From Lysobacterales bacterium (GTDB lineage Bacteria; Pseudomonadota; Gammaproteobacteria; Xanthomonadales; Marinicellaceae): 10,470 nt of DNA. The DNA lies in assembly GCA_015494035.1 (NCBI GenBank), contig WGBZ01000381.1, positions 1 through 10,470 of the forward strand, written 5' to 3'. Positions 1 to 6,324 of the stretch are shown here, piece after piece (within the stretch, counting starts at the first letter, position 1; each line of letters begins with the position of its first letter). The notes below the pieces were generated by a model. It did not search any database, was not told the DNA's origin, and saw nothing but the letters and a program-made list of their open reading frames with translations. Position numbers and translations under genes: made by a program.

Positions 1-33
1 GATTTATCAAACATGCCTTCGTATTGTATTGAC

Positions 34-756
34 TTAACGCCGGGTGATGAATCGTCTGCGAGAATATCCGGCCAATAACACCATAGCCAATGCCATCAGC
101 AGTAGCCCCATGCTGGTCAACGAGGGGATGGTTGGAATCTCGGCGGTGATGTTCAAAGCGGTGCCGGCCACAACAATTTGACCCGTATCCCCGCCACCAG
201 CATCACCCACACAGAGCTGCCAGGTGCCGGCCGCGTCCATGCCAATAAAGTCACTGAAATCAGTGCCGGGACCAGTATCGGGGGCCGGGGCGTAATCGCA
301 CAGACCATCATCAGTGCAAACCACCTGGCTTCCCGTGATGGTGCTGCCCATGTCTTCCGCTGAAGTGGCCGCGCCGTTGGCAAAATTGATTGGCGCGCCA
401 GCGGACAAATCCGAGCTGTCGCCACAACAACCGGTGCCATCATCCGCCGTCTCGGCAAGCCCTGGACGACTCATCAAAGTCAATACCGTGTTGTCCGGCG
501 CCACCACCTTAATAACCAAATCACCAACCCAGGTGTGGTCGATGGCCAGGGTGGCGCTCATATCCGTAACAACACCATTGAAGCCAGAAAACGAGACACA
601 GGCCATGCTGGCCAGGGTCCCGTCATACCCATCATCGGGAATCGGCAGGGCACCTCCGCCACGCACAGGGGGTGGTGTGAAATCCAGAGTGGGCTTGGTT
701 TCCGCCATGGCCTGAAAGGCCAGAAGTACCAGCAATACAGTGAGCAGTTTTTTCAT
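34..756 (-). CDS. Secreted P-domain (proprotein convertase P/homoB-like) protein with IPTL-CTERM-like C-terminal sorting signal
   Basis: A 240-residue exported protein. Residues 1-18 form a typical signal peptide (MKKLL start, leucine-rich core, AMA cleavage site). Residues about 45-205 read as a P/homoB beta-sandwich domain: the entry ALPIPDDGYDGTL, the strand DHTWVGDLVIKVVAPD, and the closing DAAGTWQLCVGD followed by GQIVVAG. P domains usually sit behind subtilisin-type proteases, but no protease domain is present, so this is a stand-alone domain. Several cysteines, including a CC pair, suggest disulfides outside the cytoplasm. The tail is IPSLTSMG (210-217), a hydrophobic helix (about 217-232) and a basic end RRRFITRR. 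That is the tripartite layout of IPTL-CTERM proteins, which are thought to be processed by an exosortase-type enzyme (XrtH). The canonical motif has WG where this one has MG. The start is supported by GGGAGA about 8-9 bases upstream. The ligand and physiological role are unknown. The only neighbouring gene is divergent, so it is probably monocistronic. Confidence 0.85.
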   Translation of the reverse strand: MKKLLTVLLVLLAFQAMAETKPTLDFTPPPVRGGGALPIPDDGYDGTLASMACVSFSGFNGVVTDMSATLAIDHTWVGDLVIKVVAPDNTVLTLMSRPGLAETADDGTGCCGDSSDLSAGAPINFANGAATSAEDMGSTITGSQVVCTDDGLCDYAPAPDTGPGTDFSDFIGMDAAGTWQLCVGDAGGGDTGQIVVAGTALNITAEIPTIPSLTSMGLLLMALAMVLLAGYSRRRFITRR

Positions 757-811
757 TGATTAATATCTCCCTCTTTTTAATGCAGCAAAACAATATGCTA
801 CTTGTCGACCG

Positions 812-840
812 AAACTATAACGAATTGTGAAGCGTGTCAA
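812..840 (-). promoter_or_regulatory. Sigma70-type promoter for the P-domain gene
   Basis: On the minus strand there is a perfect -35 box TTGACA (835-840), a 17-base spacer and a -10 box TAGTTT (812-817). An overlapping alternative -10, TATAGT, lies at 814-819 with a 15-base spacer. Transcription would begin near 805 and leave a leader of roughly 50 bases carrying the GGGAGA ribosome site. This is the best promoter match in the window. It is read by eye only. Confidence 0.6.
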
Positions 841-891
841 GTATTTAACCGGCAAAAGATGCTAAACGCCGGGTTTTGCCCTGAAATATGC

Positions 892-905
892 CTAAGGAAG
901 CTCTG
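892..905 (+). repeat. Solo end sequence resembling the left end of the 6042-6199 palindromic element
   Basis: CTAAGGAAGCTCTG matches the left junction of the complete element (CTAGGGAAGCTCTG at 6038-6051) at 13 of 14 bases. It includes a CTAA that fits the four-base YTAR target pattern, with TTGAAT a few bases further on in both places. No matching right end (GAGCTTCC) follows nearby. It lies in the leader of the flavoprotein gene. A decayed end is the simplest reading, but a chance match cannot be excluded for so short a sequence. Confidence 0.45.
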
Positions 906-983
906 CCCTTGAATGTCACCGGCCTGCCCGCGCTTTTGTTAAAATGGCTGCTTGTTGCCAATACCCTCAACCCGGAACCCACC

Positions 984-1736
984 ATGCTGGAAACCTTTGA
1001 CCTGGAACTCACCAACCGCCGCGACCTGAATCCGGACACGGCGCATTTCACCTTTCGGCGTCGCGACGGCAAACCGCTGCATTTGACCGCCGGTCAGTTT
1101 ATTCGCCTGTATTTTCCCGACGGGAACAAGGAAGCTTTTCGCAGTTACTCGGTGGGCACCATTTTGCCGGCCAATGAGGCAGACACCAAAGACATTGAAA
1201 TTGCCGTGTCCTGGGTGCCTGGCGGCCTGGCCACCGGCCACCTGCAACCCATGCAGCCTGGCGACGGCCTCAGGGCCAGCGGCCCTTACGGGCGTTTTGT
1301 GTTACCCGAACCCATCTGGCACCGTTACCTGTTGATTGCCACAGGCACGGGCGTCACCCCCTACCGGGCCATGCTGAATGAATTACGCAAACGCCTGCAA
1401 ACCGGCGCTGAGGTCTATGTCATCATGGGCGCGCGCGATGAAAGCGGTCTGCTTTACGAAGCCGATTTTGAAAAAGTGCAGGCGGAATTCCCGGATTTTC
1501 ATTACCTTCCCTGCCTCAGCCGGGTGCCGAGAGACACGCCCAAACCCAATGACATGCACGGCCACGTGCAGGATGCCATCAAAAGCCTGGACATCAACCC
1601 CGCCACCGACATTGCCTACCTGTGCGGCAACCCCAACATGGTTGACGAAACTTTTGTTCAACTTAAAGAAGAAGGACTGCCCGTGGCGCAAATCCGGCGG
1701 GAAAAATACGTTTCACCCCGAGTACGCAGCAACTAG
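984..1736 (+). CDS. Ferredoxin--NADP(H) reductase-like FAD/NAD(P)-binding oxidoreductase
   Basis: A 250-residue single-chain flavoprotein of the ferredoxin-NADP reductase superfamily, expected to pass electrons between NAD(P)H and a small iron-sulfur or flavin partner in the cytoplasm. The FAD domain (about 1-105) carries RSYS (53-56), which binds the flavin, and GGLAT (80-84), which sits at the pyrophosphate. The nucleotide domain carries GTGVTPYR (121-128) and a CGNPNMV motif beginning at C214, both typical of the family. There is no 2Fe-2S domain, since no Cx4Cx2C pattern is visible, so this is the bare two-domain form. It ends REKYVSP plus a short tail. I chose the ATG at 984 because homologues begin close to the first beta strand. 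An in-frame ATG at 888 would add 32 residues unlike the family, and its codons run through the repeat relic at 892. The electron partner cannot be told from the context, because the gene appears to stand alone. A weak TAAAAT at 940-945 could be its -10 box. Confidence 0.85.
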   Translation: MLETFDLELTNRRDLNPDTAHFTFRRRDGKPLHLTAGQFIRLYFPDGNKEAFRSYSVGTILPANEADTKDIEIAVSWVPGGLATGHLQPMQPGDGLRASGPYGRFVLPEPIWHRYLLIATGTGVTPYRAMLNELRKRLQTGAEVYVIMGARDESGLLYEADFEKVQAEFPDFHYLPCLSRVPRDTPKPNDMHGHVQDAIKSLDINPATDIAYLCGNPNMVDETFVQLKEEGLPVAQIRREKYVSPRVRSN

Positions 1737-1761
1737 GCCACAACTAATAACCTAACAACAT

Positions 1762-1774
1762 AATATGACATATT
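1762..1774. repeat. 13-bp palindrome upstream of the hydrolase gene
   Basis: AATATG-A-CATATT is a perfect 6+6 inverted repeat around one central base. It lies 25 bases after the flavoprotein stop and about 115 bases before the hydrolase start. It could be an operator site, as size and symmetry would suit a dimeric regulator, but AT-rich palindromes of this length also arise by chance. Confidence 0.35.
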
Positions 1775-1794
1775 CAGTCGTGACCTCCGGCCTA

Positions 1795-1823
1795 TTGTCC
1801 CTGGCCGCTGCCTGAATGAAAAT
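1795..1823 (+). promoter_or_regulatory. Possible weak sigma70 promoter for the hydrolase-NatAB operon
   Basis: TTGTCC (1795-1800) and GAAAAT (1818-1823) are 17 bases apart and each match four of six consensus bases. Transcription from about 1830 would place the ATG at 1816 outside the message, in line with the start chosen at 1891. This is a weak match, offered because no better candidate is visible before the operon. Confidence 0.25.
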
Positions 1824-1880
1824 ACGTGCTATTCCGGCTCAGACAAAAAAACAACACACGGGGCCGTTTTATATTTTTTC

Positions 1881-1888
1881 AAGGGGGG
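1881..1888 (+). promoter_or_regulatory. Ribosome binding site that decides the hydrolase start
   Basis: A purine run AAGGGGGG sits two bases before the ATG at 1891, with its Shine-Dalgarno-like core slightly close but clear. The alternative upstream in-frame ATG at 1816 has no comparable site and would place a charged stretch in front of the signal peptide. Confidence 0.5.
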
Positions 1889-1890
1889 CT

Positions 1891-3483
1891 ATGAATATTT
1901 TGCTATTCCAACACGCCGGACGGCTTAACAGCCTGACGAAAGGACTGATAAAAGGCCTGAAAACAGGACTCAGCGGCCTGGCCATGCTGCTGGCCAGTGG
2001 TTCTCTGGCAGCGGCTTCGGCCACCACGCCTGAAACAGGCACCACCTCAAGCACCACGCTGACCCTGAAACCCTGCCATATCCACGCACCGGGCTATCCG
2101 GCGTCGGTGGCGGCCGAATGCGGCACACTCAGCGTGCCAGAAAACCGCGATAATCCCGACACCACAGGCCGCCGCATTGACCTGAATGTGGCCCGAGTCA
2201 AATCCCGCAGCGCCAACCCCAAGATCGACCCGGTGGTTTTCCTGGCTGGCGGCCCGGGTCAGGCAGCTGTGGAAACCTACGCGGCCATGCACCCGGCCTG
2301 GCGCCATGTGTTGAAAGACCGTGATGTGATTCTGGTTGACCAACGTGGCACCGGCCAGTCCAACCCGTTGGAATGTGACTTTGACCTGCCCAGCCCGATA
2401 CTTGATGCGGCCCTGGAAGACACGGAAGCCGCCCGGGTGGAAAAAGCCCTGCGTCAATGCCTGGCATCACTGGATGCCGACCCGCGGCACTACACCACCT
2501 TAAATGCCATCGAAGACCTGGAAGACGTGCGCCGGGCGCTGGGCATTTCGCAGTGGAACCTGCTGGGCGTTTCCTACGGCACACGCAAGGCATTGACCTA
2601 CCTCAAATATCACCCCGATGCCATCCGCGCGGTCATACTGGACGGGGTGGTCCCCCAGGATGAAGCCCTGGGCAGCACCATCAGCCAGAACCTGGATGCC
2701 GCGCTGAAAAAACAGTTTGCATACTGCACGGCCCAGCCGGGCTGTCATCAGGCCTTTGGTGATTCTTTCGCCACCCTCTGGCGACTGCTGGACCGGCATG
2801 AAAAAAACCCGCAGAACATCCGCCTGCCTGACCCGTTAACGGGCGAATACACCGACTTTCGCATGGATCGAAACAACCTCGCCCTGGCGGTGCGCCTGCT
2901 GGCCTATTCCCCCGCCACCATGGCGTTGATTCCACTGTTGCTGGAGCGCGCCGACCAGGGACAGCCGGAAAACCTGGCCGCCCAGGCCATCACCGTGCAA
3001 AAGCTGCTGACAGACAGCATTGCCAACGGGCTGGAACTGTCTGTGGTCTGCAGCGAGGACGCGCCTTTTTACCCCGAAGCCCCGGCCAAGGTGTCTAAGG
3101 CGTCTACTGCGTCATCCTTGCCAAAAACCGTATTGGGTGATGAACAGTTAAAAAGCATCCGCCGCTCCTGCGCCATCTGGCCACACAAGCCGGTCAGCCC
3201 CGAGTTTAAACAACCTGTCCACTCAGACAAGCCGGTGTTGCTGCTGTCCGGGGAACTGGACCCCATTACCCCGCCTGCCTTTGCCGAAAAGGCCGCCAAC
3301 ACCCTCAGCCACTCGCAACACATCGTGGCCAAAGGCCAGGGACACAACGTGTTTCCTCATGGCTGCCTGCCACGGCTGGTGGCGGAGTTTCTGAACCGGC
3401 CGGAGCAAAAAATCGAAGACGAGTGCCTGCGGAATTTTGACGCCCCGGCCTTTTTCATCGACCTGATGGGGCCAGAAGAATGA
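1891..3483 (+). CDS. Exported alpha/beta hydrolase, S33 / tripeptidyl aminopeptidase-like
   Basis: A 530-residue serine hydrolase of the proline iminopeptidase / tripeptidyl aminopeptidase group, with a TAP-like C-terminal region. A basic n-region and a hydrophobic core (about 28-43, ending AAASA) make a long signal peptide, so it should work in the periplasm or outside. The mature start has the family pattern of a cysteine pair and the sequence CGTLSVPEN. The fold core shows LAGGPG (oxyanion region) and DQRGTGQS. The predicted triad is S228 in GVSYG, D457 in SGELDP and H485 in GQGHN. The region between the nucleophile elbow and the acid is the helical cap. Many cysteines fit an oxidising compartment. 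The likely reaction is removal of N-terminal residues from short peptides; an esterase role is possible because this family is misassigned easily. The stop overlaps the next start (ATGA at 3480-3483), tying it to the ABC transporter genes. Confidence 0.85.
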   Translation: MNILLFQHAGRLNSLTKGLIKGLKTGLSGLAMLLASGSLAAASATTPETGTTSSTTLTLKPCHIHAPGYPASVAAECGTLSVPENRDNPDTTGRRIDLNVARVKSRSANPKIDPVVFLAGGPGQAAVETYAAMHPAWRHVLKDRDVILVDQRGTGQSNPLECDFDLPSPILDAALEDTEAARVEKALRQCLASLDADPRHYTTLNAIEDLEDVRRALGISQWNLLGVSYGTRKALTYLKYHPDAIRAVILDGVVPQDEALGSTISQNLDAALKKQFAYCTAQPGCHQAFGDSFATLWRLLDRHEKNPQNIRLPDPLTGEYTDFRMDRNNLALAVRLLAYSPATMALIPLLLERADQGQPENLAAQAITVQKLLTDSIANGLELSVVCSEDAPFYPEAPAKVSKASTASSLPKTVLGDEQLKSIRRSCAIWPHKPVSPEFKQPVHSDKPVLLLSGELDPITPPAFAEKAANTLSHSQHIVAKGQGHNVFPHGCLPRLVAEFLNRPEQKIEDECLRNFDAPAFFIDLMGPEE

Positions 3484-4226
3484 TTCACGCACAACAGCTG
3501 AGCAAATCCTTTGGCCAGGTACAGGCCGTGCGCAACGTGAGTCTGGAAGCGCCGGATGGCCAGATTACTGCCTTGCTGGGCGCCAACGGGGCCGGCAAAA
3601 CCACCTCACTGCGCATGATCTATGGGTTGATCAGGCCCGAATCCGGGCAGGTTCGCATCGACGGCCAAAACCCGCACGAAAACCGCGAACTGGTGCTGAA
3701 TCGCCTGGGCGCTTTGCCCGATGCCAGAGGGCTTTACAAAAACCTGACCGCGCGCGAAAACATTGAATACTTCGGTCGCCTGCACGGCATGGACGAAGAG
3801 ACTCTGCAACAGCGCACCGATCTGTTAATAGAGCAACTCGGCATGCAGAAATTCGCCAACCGGCGCACCGACGGCTTTTCCCAGGGCCAGCGGGTCAAGG
3901 TGGCGCTGGCCAGGGCGCTGGTGCACGACCCGCAGAACATTATTCTGGATGAACCCACTAACGGGCTGGACGTGCTGGCCACACGCGGCGTGCGGGAGTT
4001 TCTACGGCAGGAAAAGGCGCGTGGCAAATGCGTGCTGTTTTCTTCTCACGTCATGCAGGAAGTCTCGGCCATTTGCGACCGCATCCTGGTTATCCACAAC
4101 GGGGTTGTGTGTGCCGAAGGCAGCGAGCAGGAACTGTTGGCAGCCACCGGCCAGGCCACCCTGGAGGACGCCTTTGTGTCTCTCATCACGGACGATGAAC
4201 AAACCACCAGCGAGGTGAGCGCATGA
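3480..4226 (+). CDS. ABC transporter ATP-binding protein, NatA-like
   Basis: A 248-residue ATPase subunit that should drive the permease encoded next. All key motifs are present: Walker A GANGAGKT (34-41), signature FSQGQ (133-137), Walker B IILDEP (154-159) with catalytic E158, the D-loop around GLD (162-164) and the switch histidine H190 in FSSH. The segment LPDARGLYKNLT (79-90) is where the Q-loop lies; it carries the LPD form, common in NatA-type exporters, rather than a glutamine. Length and layout match NatA (sodium or drug export ATPases, DrrA-like). The start overlaps the hydrolase stop and the stop overlaps the permease start, each as ATGA, which implies translational coupling and matched amounts of the three proteins. 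The exported substrate cannot be read from this subunit. The gene symbol is left empty because NatA activity is not shown. Confidence 0.92.
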   Translation: MIHAQQLSKSFGQVQAVRNVSLEAPDGQITALLGANGAGKTTSLRMIYGLIRPESGQVRIDGQNPHENRELVLNRLGALPDARGLYKNLTARENIEYFGRLHGMDEETLQQRTDLLIEQLGMQKFANRRTDGFSQGQRVKVALARALVHDPQNIILDEPTNGLDVLATRGVREFLRQEKARGKCVLFSSHVMQEVSAICDRILVIHNGVVCAEGSEQELLAATGQATLEDAFVSLITDDEQTTSEVSA

Positions 4227-5401
4227 AAAATCCGTTCTCGGTCATTTTCCAGAAAGAATTCAGGGAAAACCTGCGTGACAAGCGCACCATTACCTCGGCC
4301 CTGATCATGGGCCCGCTAATGGGCCCGATTCTGTTTGCGGTCATGTTCGGCTTTATGATCCAACAACAGAAAAACAAATCGGAAAAACCCCTGGAGCTAC
4401 CCGTTATCGGGGCTGACCAAGCCAGCAGTTTTATCAAGTTTGCGCGCCAGCAAGGCGCCAAGATCCTGCCCGGACCAGACGACCCGGAACAGGCCATCCG
4501 TGACAAGACCCACGACCTGGTGCTGCGCATTGACCCCGACTACGCCCAGCAATTTCGCCACGGCCTACCTGCCCGCATCCAGCTTTACTATGACGAATCC
4601 AATAAAGACAGCTCGACCCCGGTGCGGCGCGTGCAGCGGCTGGTGAATCAGTACAGCCAGACCATCGGTTCCCTGCGCCTGCAGCTGCGTGGCGTCAATC
4701 CGGTGCTCACGCGAGCCGCTTTTATTGAGGAACACGACCTGTCCACGCCCCAAAGCCGGGCGGCCCTGATTCTGGCCTTGTTACCCTATGTGCTGATGAT
4801 CGGCATTTTCACCGGCGGCATGTACCTGGCCATTGACACCACCGCCGGCGAAAAGGAACGCCAGTCGCTGGAACCCTTGTTGCTTAATCCGGTGCCCCGT
4901 TCCACCATTCTGGCCGGCAAACTGGCCGCCACCGTCGCCTTCAGTCTGATGGCCGTGGCCATCACCATCATCACGTTCCGGATTGCCTTCACCTTTATCC
5001 CCTTTGAAGAACTGGGCATGGCCCTGAAGCTGGACGCCCGCATCATGGGGCTGATTTTCCTGTTGCTGGTGCCGGTAGCATTGCTGGCCGGGTCGTTACA
5101 AACCATCATTGCCGCCTTCAGCCGCAATTTTCGCGAAGCCCAGACTTACCTGTCCATGCTCCTGCTGCTGCCCATGCTGCCCTCCCTCGCGGTGATGATC
5201 ATGCCGCTGAAGGAAAATGCCTGGAAAATGGCCACGCCCATTCTGGGCCAGAACCTGCTTATCAACCAACTGGTCAAGGGCGAGGCCATCAATCCCCTCG
5301 ACCTGCTGCTGGCCGTGGGTGGTACCACAGCCGTGGGCCTTGGCCTTGCCTGGGTGGCGGTGAAGCTGTATAACAGGGAGCGGATGCTGTTTTCTTCCTA
5401 A
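4223..5401 (+). CDS. ABC transporter permease, NatB-like (ABC-2 family)
   Basis: A 392-residue membrane subunit of the ABC-2 exporter type. One helix lies near the N-terminus (about 24-46), followed by a large external domain (about 47-178). Five further helices are visible (about 180-204, 233-258, 272-297, 309-328 and 361-382). After the second helix, TTAGEKERQSLEPLLLNPV (207-225) is the hallmark cytoplasmic coupling segment of NatB-type permeases. It pairs with the ATPase encoded just upstream, with which it shares an ATGA overlap. The one-helix, big-loop, helix-bundle plan fits export rather than import. No separate solute-binding protein is encoded in the window, in agreement. The TAA stop lies in the first CTAA of a short tandem repeat (5398-5427), so the last codons may have been set by an old insertion. 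Substrate unknown; sodium, a peptide or a lipid-like compound are all possible for this family. Confidence 0.88.
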   Translation: MKNPFSVIFQKEFRENLRDKRTITSALIMGPLMGPILFAVMFGFMIQQQKNKSEKPLELPVIGADQASSFIKFARQQGAKILPGPDDPEQAIRDKTHDLVLRIDPDYAQQFRHGLPARIQLYYDESNKDSSTPVRRVQRLVNQYSQTIGSLRLQLRGVNPVLTRAAFIEEHDLSTPQSRAALILALLPYVLMIGIFTGGMYLAIDTTAGEKERQSLEPLLLNPVPRSTILAGKLAATVAFSLMAVAITIITFRIAFTFIPFEELGMALKLDARIMGLIFLLLVPVALLAGSLQTIIAAFSRNFREAQTYLSMLLLLPMLPSLAVMIMPLKENAWKMATPILGQNLLINQLVKGEAINPLDLLLAVGGTTAVGLGLAWVAVKLYNRERMLFSS

Positions 5402-5427
5402 GGAAGCTCCCTAAGGAAGCTCCCTAA
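5398..5427 (+). repeat. Tandem 13-bp repeat (CTAAGGAAGCTCC x2 plus CTAA), likely relic of palindromic element ends
   Basis: Two exact copies of CTAAGGAAGCTCC (5398-5410 and 5411-5423) are followed by a third CTAA (5424-5427). Each nine-base core GGAAGCTCC begins like the left end of the 158-bp element and finishes with CC, as its right end does (AGCTTCC). Each is flanked by CTAA on both sides, the same YTAR class as the CTAG duplication of the complete element. The first CTAA supplies the permease stop codon. Simple slippage of a 13-mer is the alternative explanation. Confidence 0.6.
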
Positions 5428-5453
5428 GCCGTCATAGCCGAGGTACCCCCGCC

Positions 5454-6041
5454 ATGCCAAAATCAGACCGCCGCCTTTTCCTGATCGCCTGCAGCCTGTG
5501 TAGCGCCCTGCTGTTACCCCTGATCGCCGGGGCTGGACAACCTGTGATCTACCGTTGGGTGGATGAAAACGGCACCGTTCATTACAGTGACACAGCCCCA
5601 CCGGACAAATCCGCGCAGGCGGCTGACTTGCCCCAGCTCACCATTGTGCCGGCGAAAAAGATCAAACCCAAAAAGAGCGCTGATCAAAAAGACCAGGGCG
5701 ACAAGCAGAAAGACGGCACACAGGATCTGGCCACGTTTGATGATTTGCGCCTGGTGCGGCCCAAAGCGGAAGAAAACCTCTGGGGCACCGGCGGCACCGT
5801 TACCGCTGAAGTCGCCTTTTCCGGGCGCCTGCCACGCGGCTACGCCATCCAGTTCGTGCTTGATGGCAAGGCGCTCAAGCCGGTGCGGAAGAAAACCTAT
5901 GTGATTCGCGAAGTCATTCGTGGCGAACATACCCTGTACGCCCAGATTATCGAGATCAACAGTGGCCAGGTGGTGGCCAAAACCGATCCGGTGACCTTTT
6001 ACCTGAAACAGGCCACCGTCAAAATGCACAATAACGGCTAG
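5454..6041 (+). CDS. DUF4124 domain-containing periplasmic protein
   Basis: A 195-residue exported protein of unknown function. A signal peptide occupies about 1-28 (basic DRR, hydrophobic core, AGA). Directly after it, VIYRWVDENGTVHYSDTAPP (31-50) is a textbook DUF4124 segment, a short N-terminal domain common in proteobacterial envelope proteins. A lysine- and glutamine-rich linker follows (about 65-92). The C-terminal part (about 95-190) looks like a beta-sandwich of the Ig-like kind, with alternating strands around AEVAFSGRLP, QFVLDGKAL and GEHTLYAQII. GAGGT at 5440-5444, nine bases before the ATG, supports the start. It lies 52 bases after the permease, so it may be read from the same message, though nothing links it functionally to the transporter. 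The TAG stop lies within the CTAG target duplication of the inserted element, which therefore left the protein intact. Confidence 0.82.
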   Translation: MPKSDRRLFLIACSLCSALLLPLIAGAGQPVIYRWVDENGTVHYSDTAPPDKSAQAADLPQLTIVPAKKIKPKKSADQKDQGDKQKDGTQDLATFDDLRLVRPKAEENLWGTGGTVTAEVAFSGRLPRGYAIQFVLDGKALKPVRKKTYVIREVIRGEHTLYAQIIEINSGQVVAKTDPVTFYLKQATVKMHNNG

Positions 6042-6203
6042 GGAAGCTCTGATTGAATCTGGACGAAGCAGGTTATGCCGGAAATGTTCGAGAACAAGGC
6101 GGAGTTCGCAGCGAATAGCCGGCTATTCGCAAGAACTTCAACGCAGTTATCGGACATTTCAGGTGTGAGAAGCGAGTTCACGATTCGATCAGAGCTTCCC
6201 TAG
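6038..6203. mobile_element. MITE-like palindromic element (158 bp, 6042-6199) with CTAG target duplication
   Basis: The element runs from 6042 to 6199 and is bordered by CTAG on both sides (6038-6041 and 6200-6203). Its ends are inverted repeats: GGAAGCTCTGATTGAATC on the left against GGAAGCTCTGATCGAATC read from the right, one mismatch in 18. The centre is a perfect 20-base palindrome (half-site GCGAATAGCC, 6111-6130), and the symmetry axis falls exactly between two 79-base arms. Without gaps the arms agree at about 52 of 79 positions, with a second strong block near GAAATGT (6081-6090 and its partner at 6151-6160). It encodes no protein, so it would need a transposase supplied from elsewhere. 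Four-base YTAR duplications are known for the IS5 subgroup of the IS5 family, which makes such an element the likely parent; that is inference. As RNA it would fold into a long hairpin that could protect or end the upstream transcript. Confidence 0.8.
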
Positions 6204-6241
6204 GCGTTCCCGGCCCGCAGCCACTCTGACCTCATTCCAGC

Positions 6242-6258
6242 GCCAATGCCACATTGGC
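6242..6258. repeat. 17-bp inverted repeat in the glyA leader region
   Basis: GCCAATG-CCA-CATTGGC is a perfect 7-base inverted repeat with a three-base centre. It lies just upstream of a candidate -10 box and about 65 bases before glyA. It has the size of a binding site for a dimeric regulator. It does not resemble the PurR or MetR sites known for enterobacterial glyA. No T-run follows, so it is not a terminator. Confidence 0.4.
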
Positions 6259-6283
6259 CGCTGTTATCGGCTTTCCGGCATAG

Positions 6284-6289
6284 TACAAT
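6284..6289 (+). promoter_or_regulatory. Candidate -10 box of the glyA promoter
   Basis: TACAAT matches the sigma70 -10 consensus at five of six positions and lies 35 bases before the glyA start. No good -35 box is seen at the right distance: CTGTTA at 6261-6266 has a 17-base spacer but is poor. The promoter may therefore need an activator, or the call may be wrong. It lies outside the mobile element, which ends at 6199. Confidence 0.35.
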
Positions 6290-6324
6290 AGCCGCCTGTT
6301 TTCACTCCACTTTACGAGATCGTC

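Noticed and set aside
851..880. Inverted repeat GGCAAAA ... TTTTGCC
   Set aside because: Seven-base arms with a 16-base loop and no T-run or G-C core; too weak to call a terminator or an operator.
888..983. Longer N-terminus of the reductase from the ATG at 888
   Set aside because: The extra 32 residues do not resemble the family, overlap the likely repeat relic, and would precede the first strand where homologues begin.
1132..1141. GGAAGCTTTT inside the reductase as another relic of the palindromic element
   Set aside because: It codes normally within a conserved part of the protein (EAFRSYS) and lacks a YTAR flank, so it is a chance match.
1788..1807. Possible terminator after the reductase gene (CGGCC ... 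GGCCG)
   Set aside because: The stem is only five bases and no T-run follows.
6042..6199. The palindromic element as a structured non-coding RNA or riboswitch for glyA
   Set aside because: The terminal repeats and CTAG duplication explain it as an inserted element. It lies upstream of the candidate glyA -10 box, so it would not be in the leader RNA.
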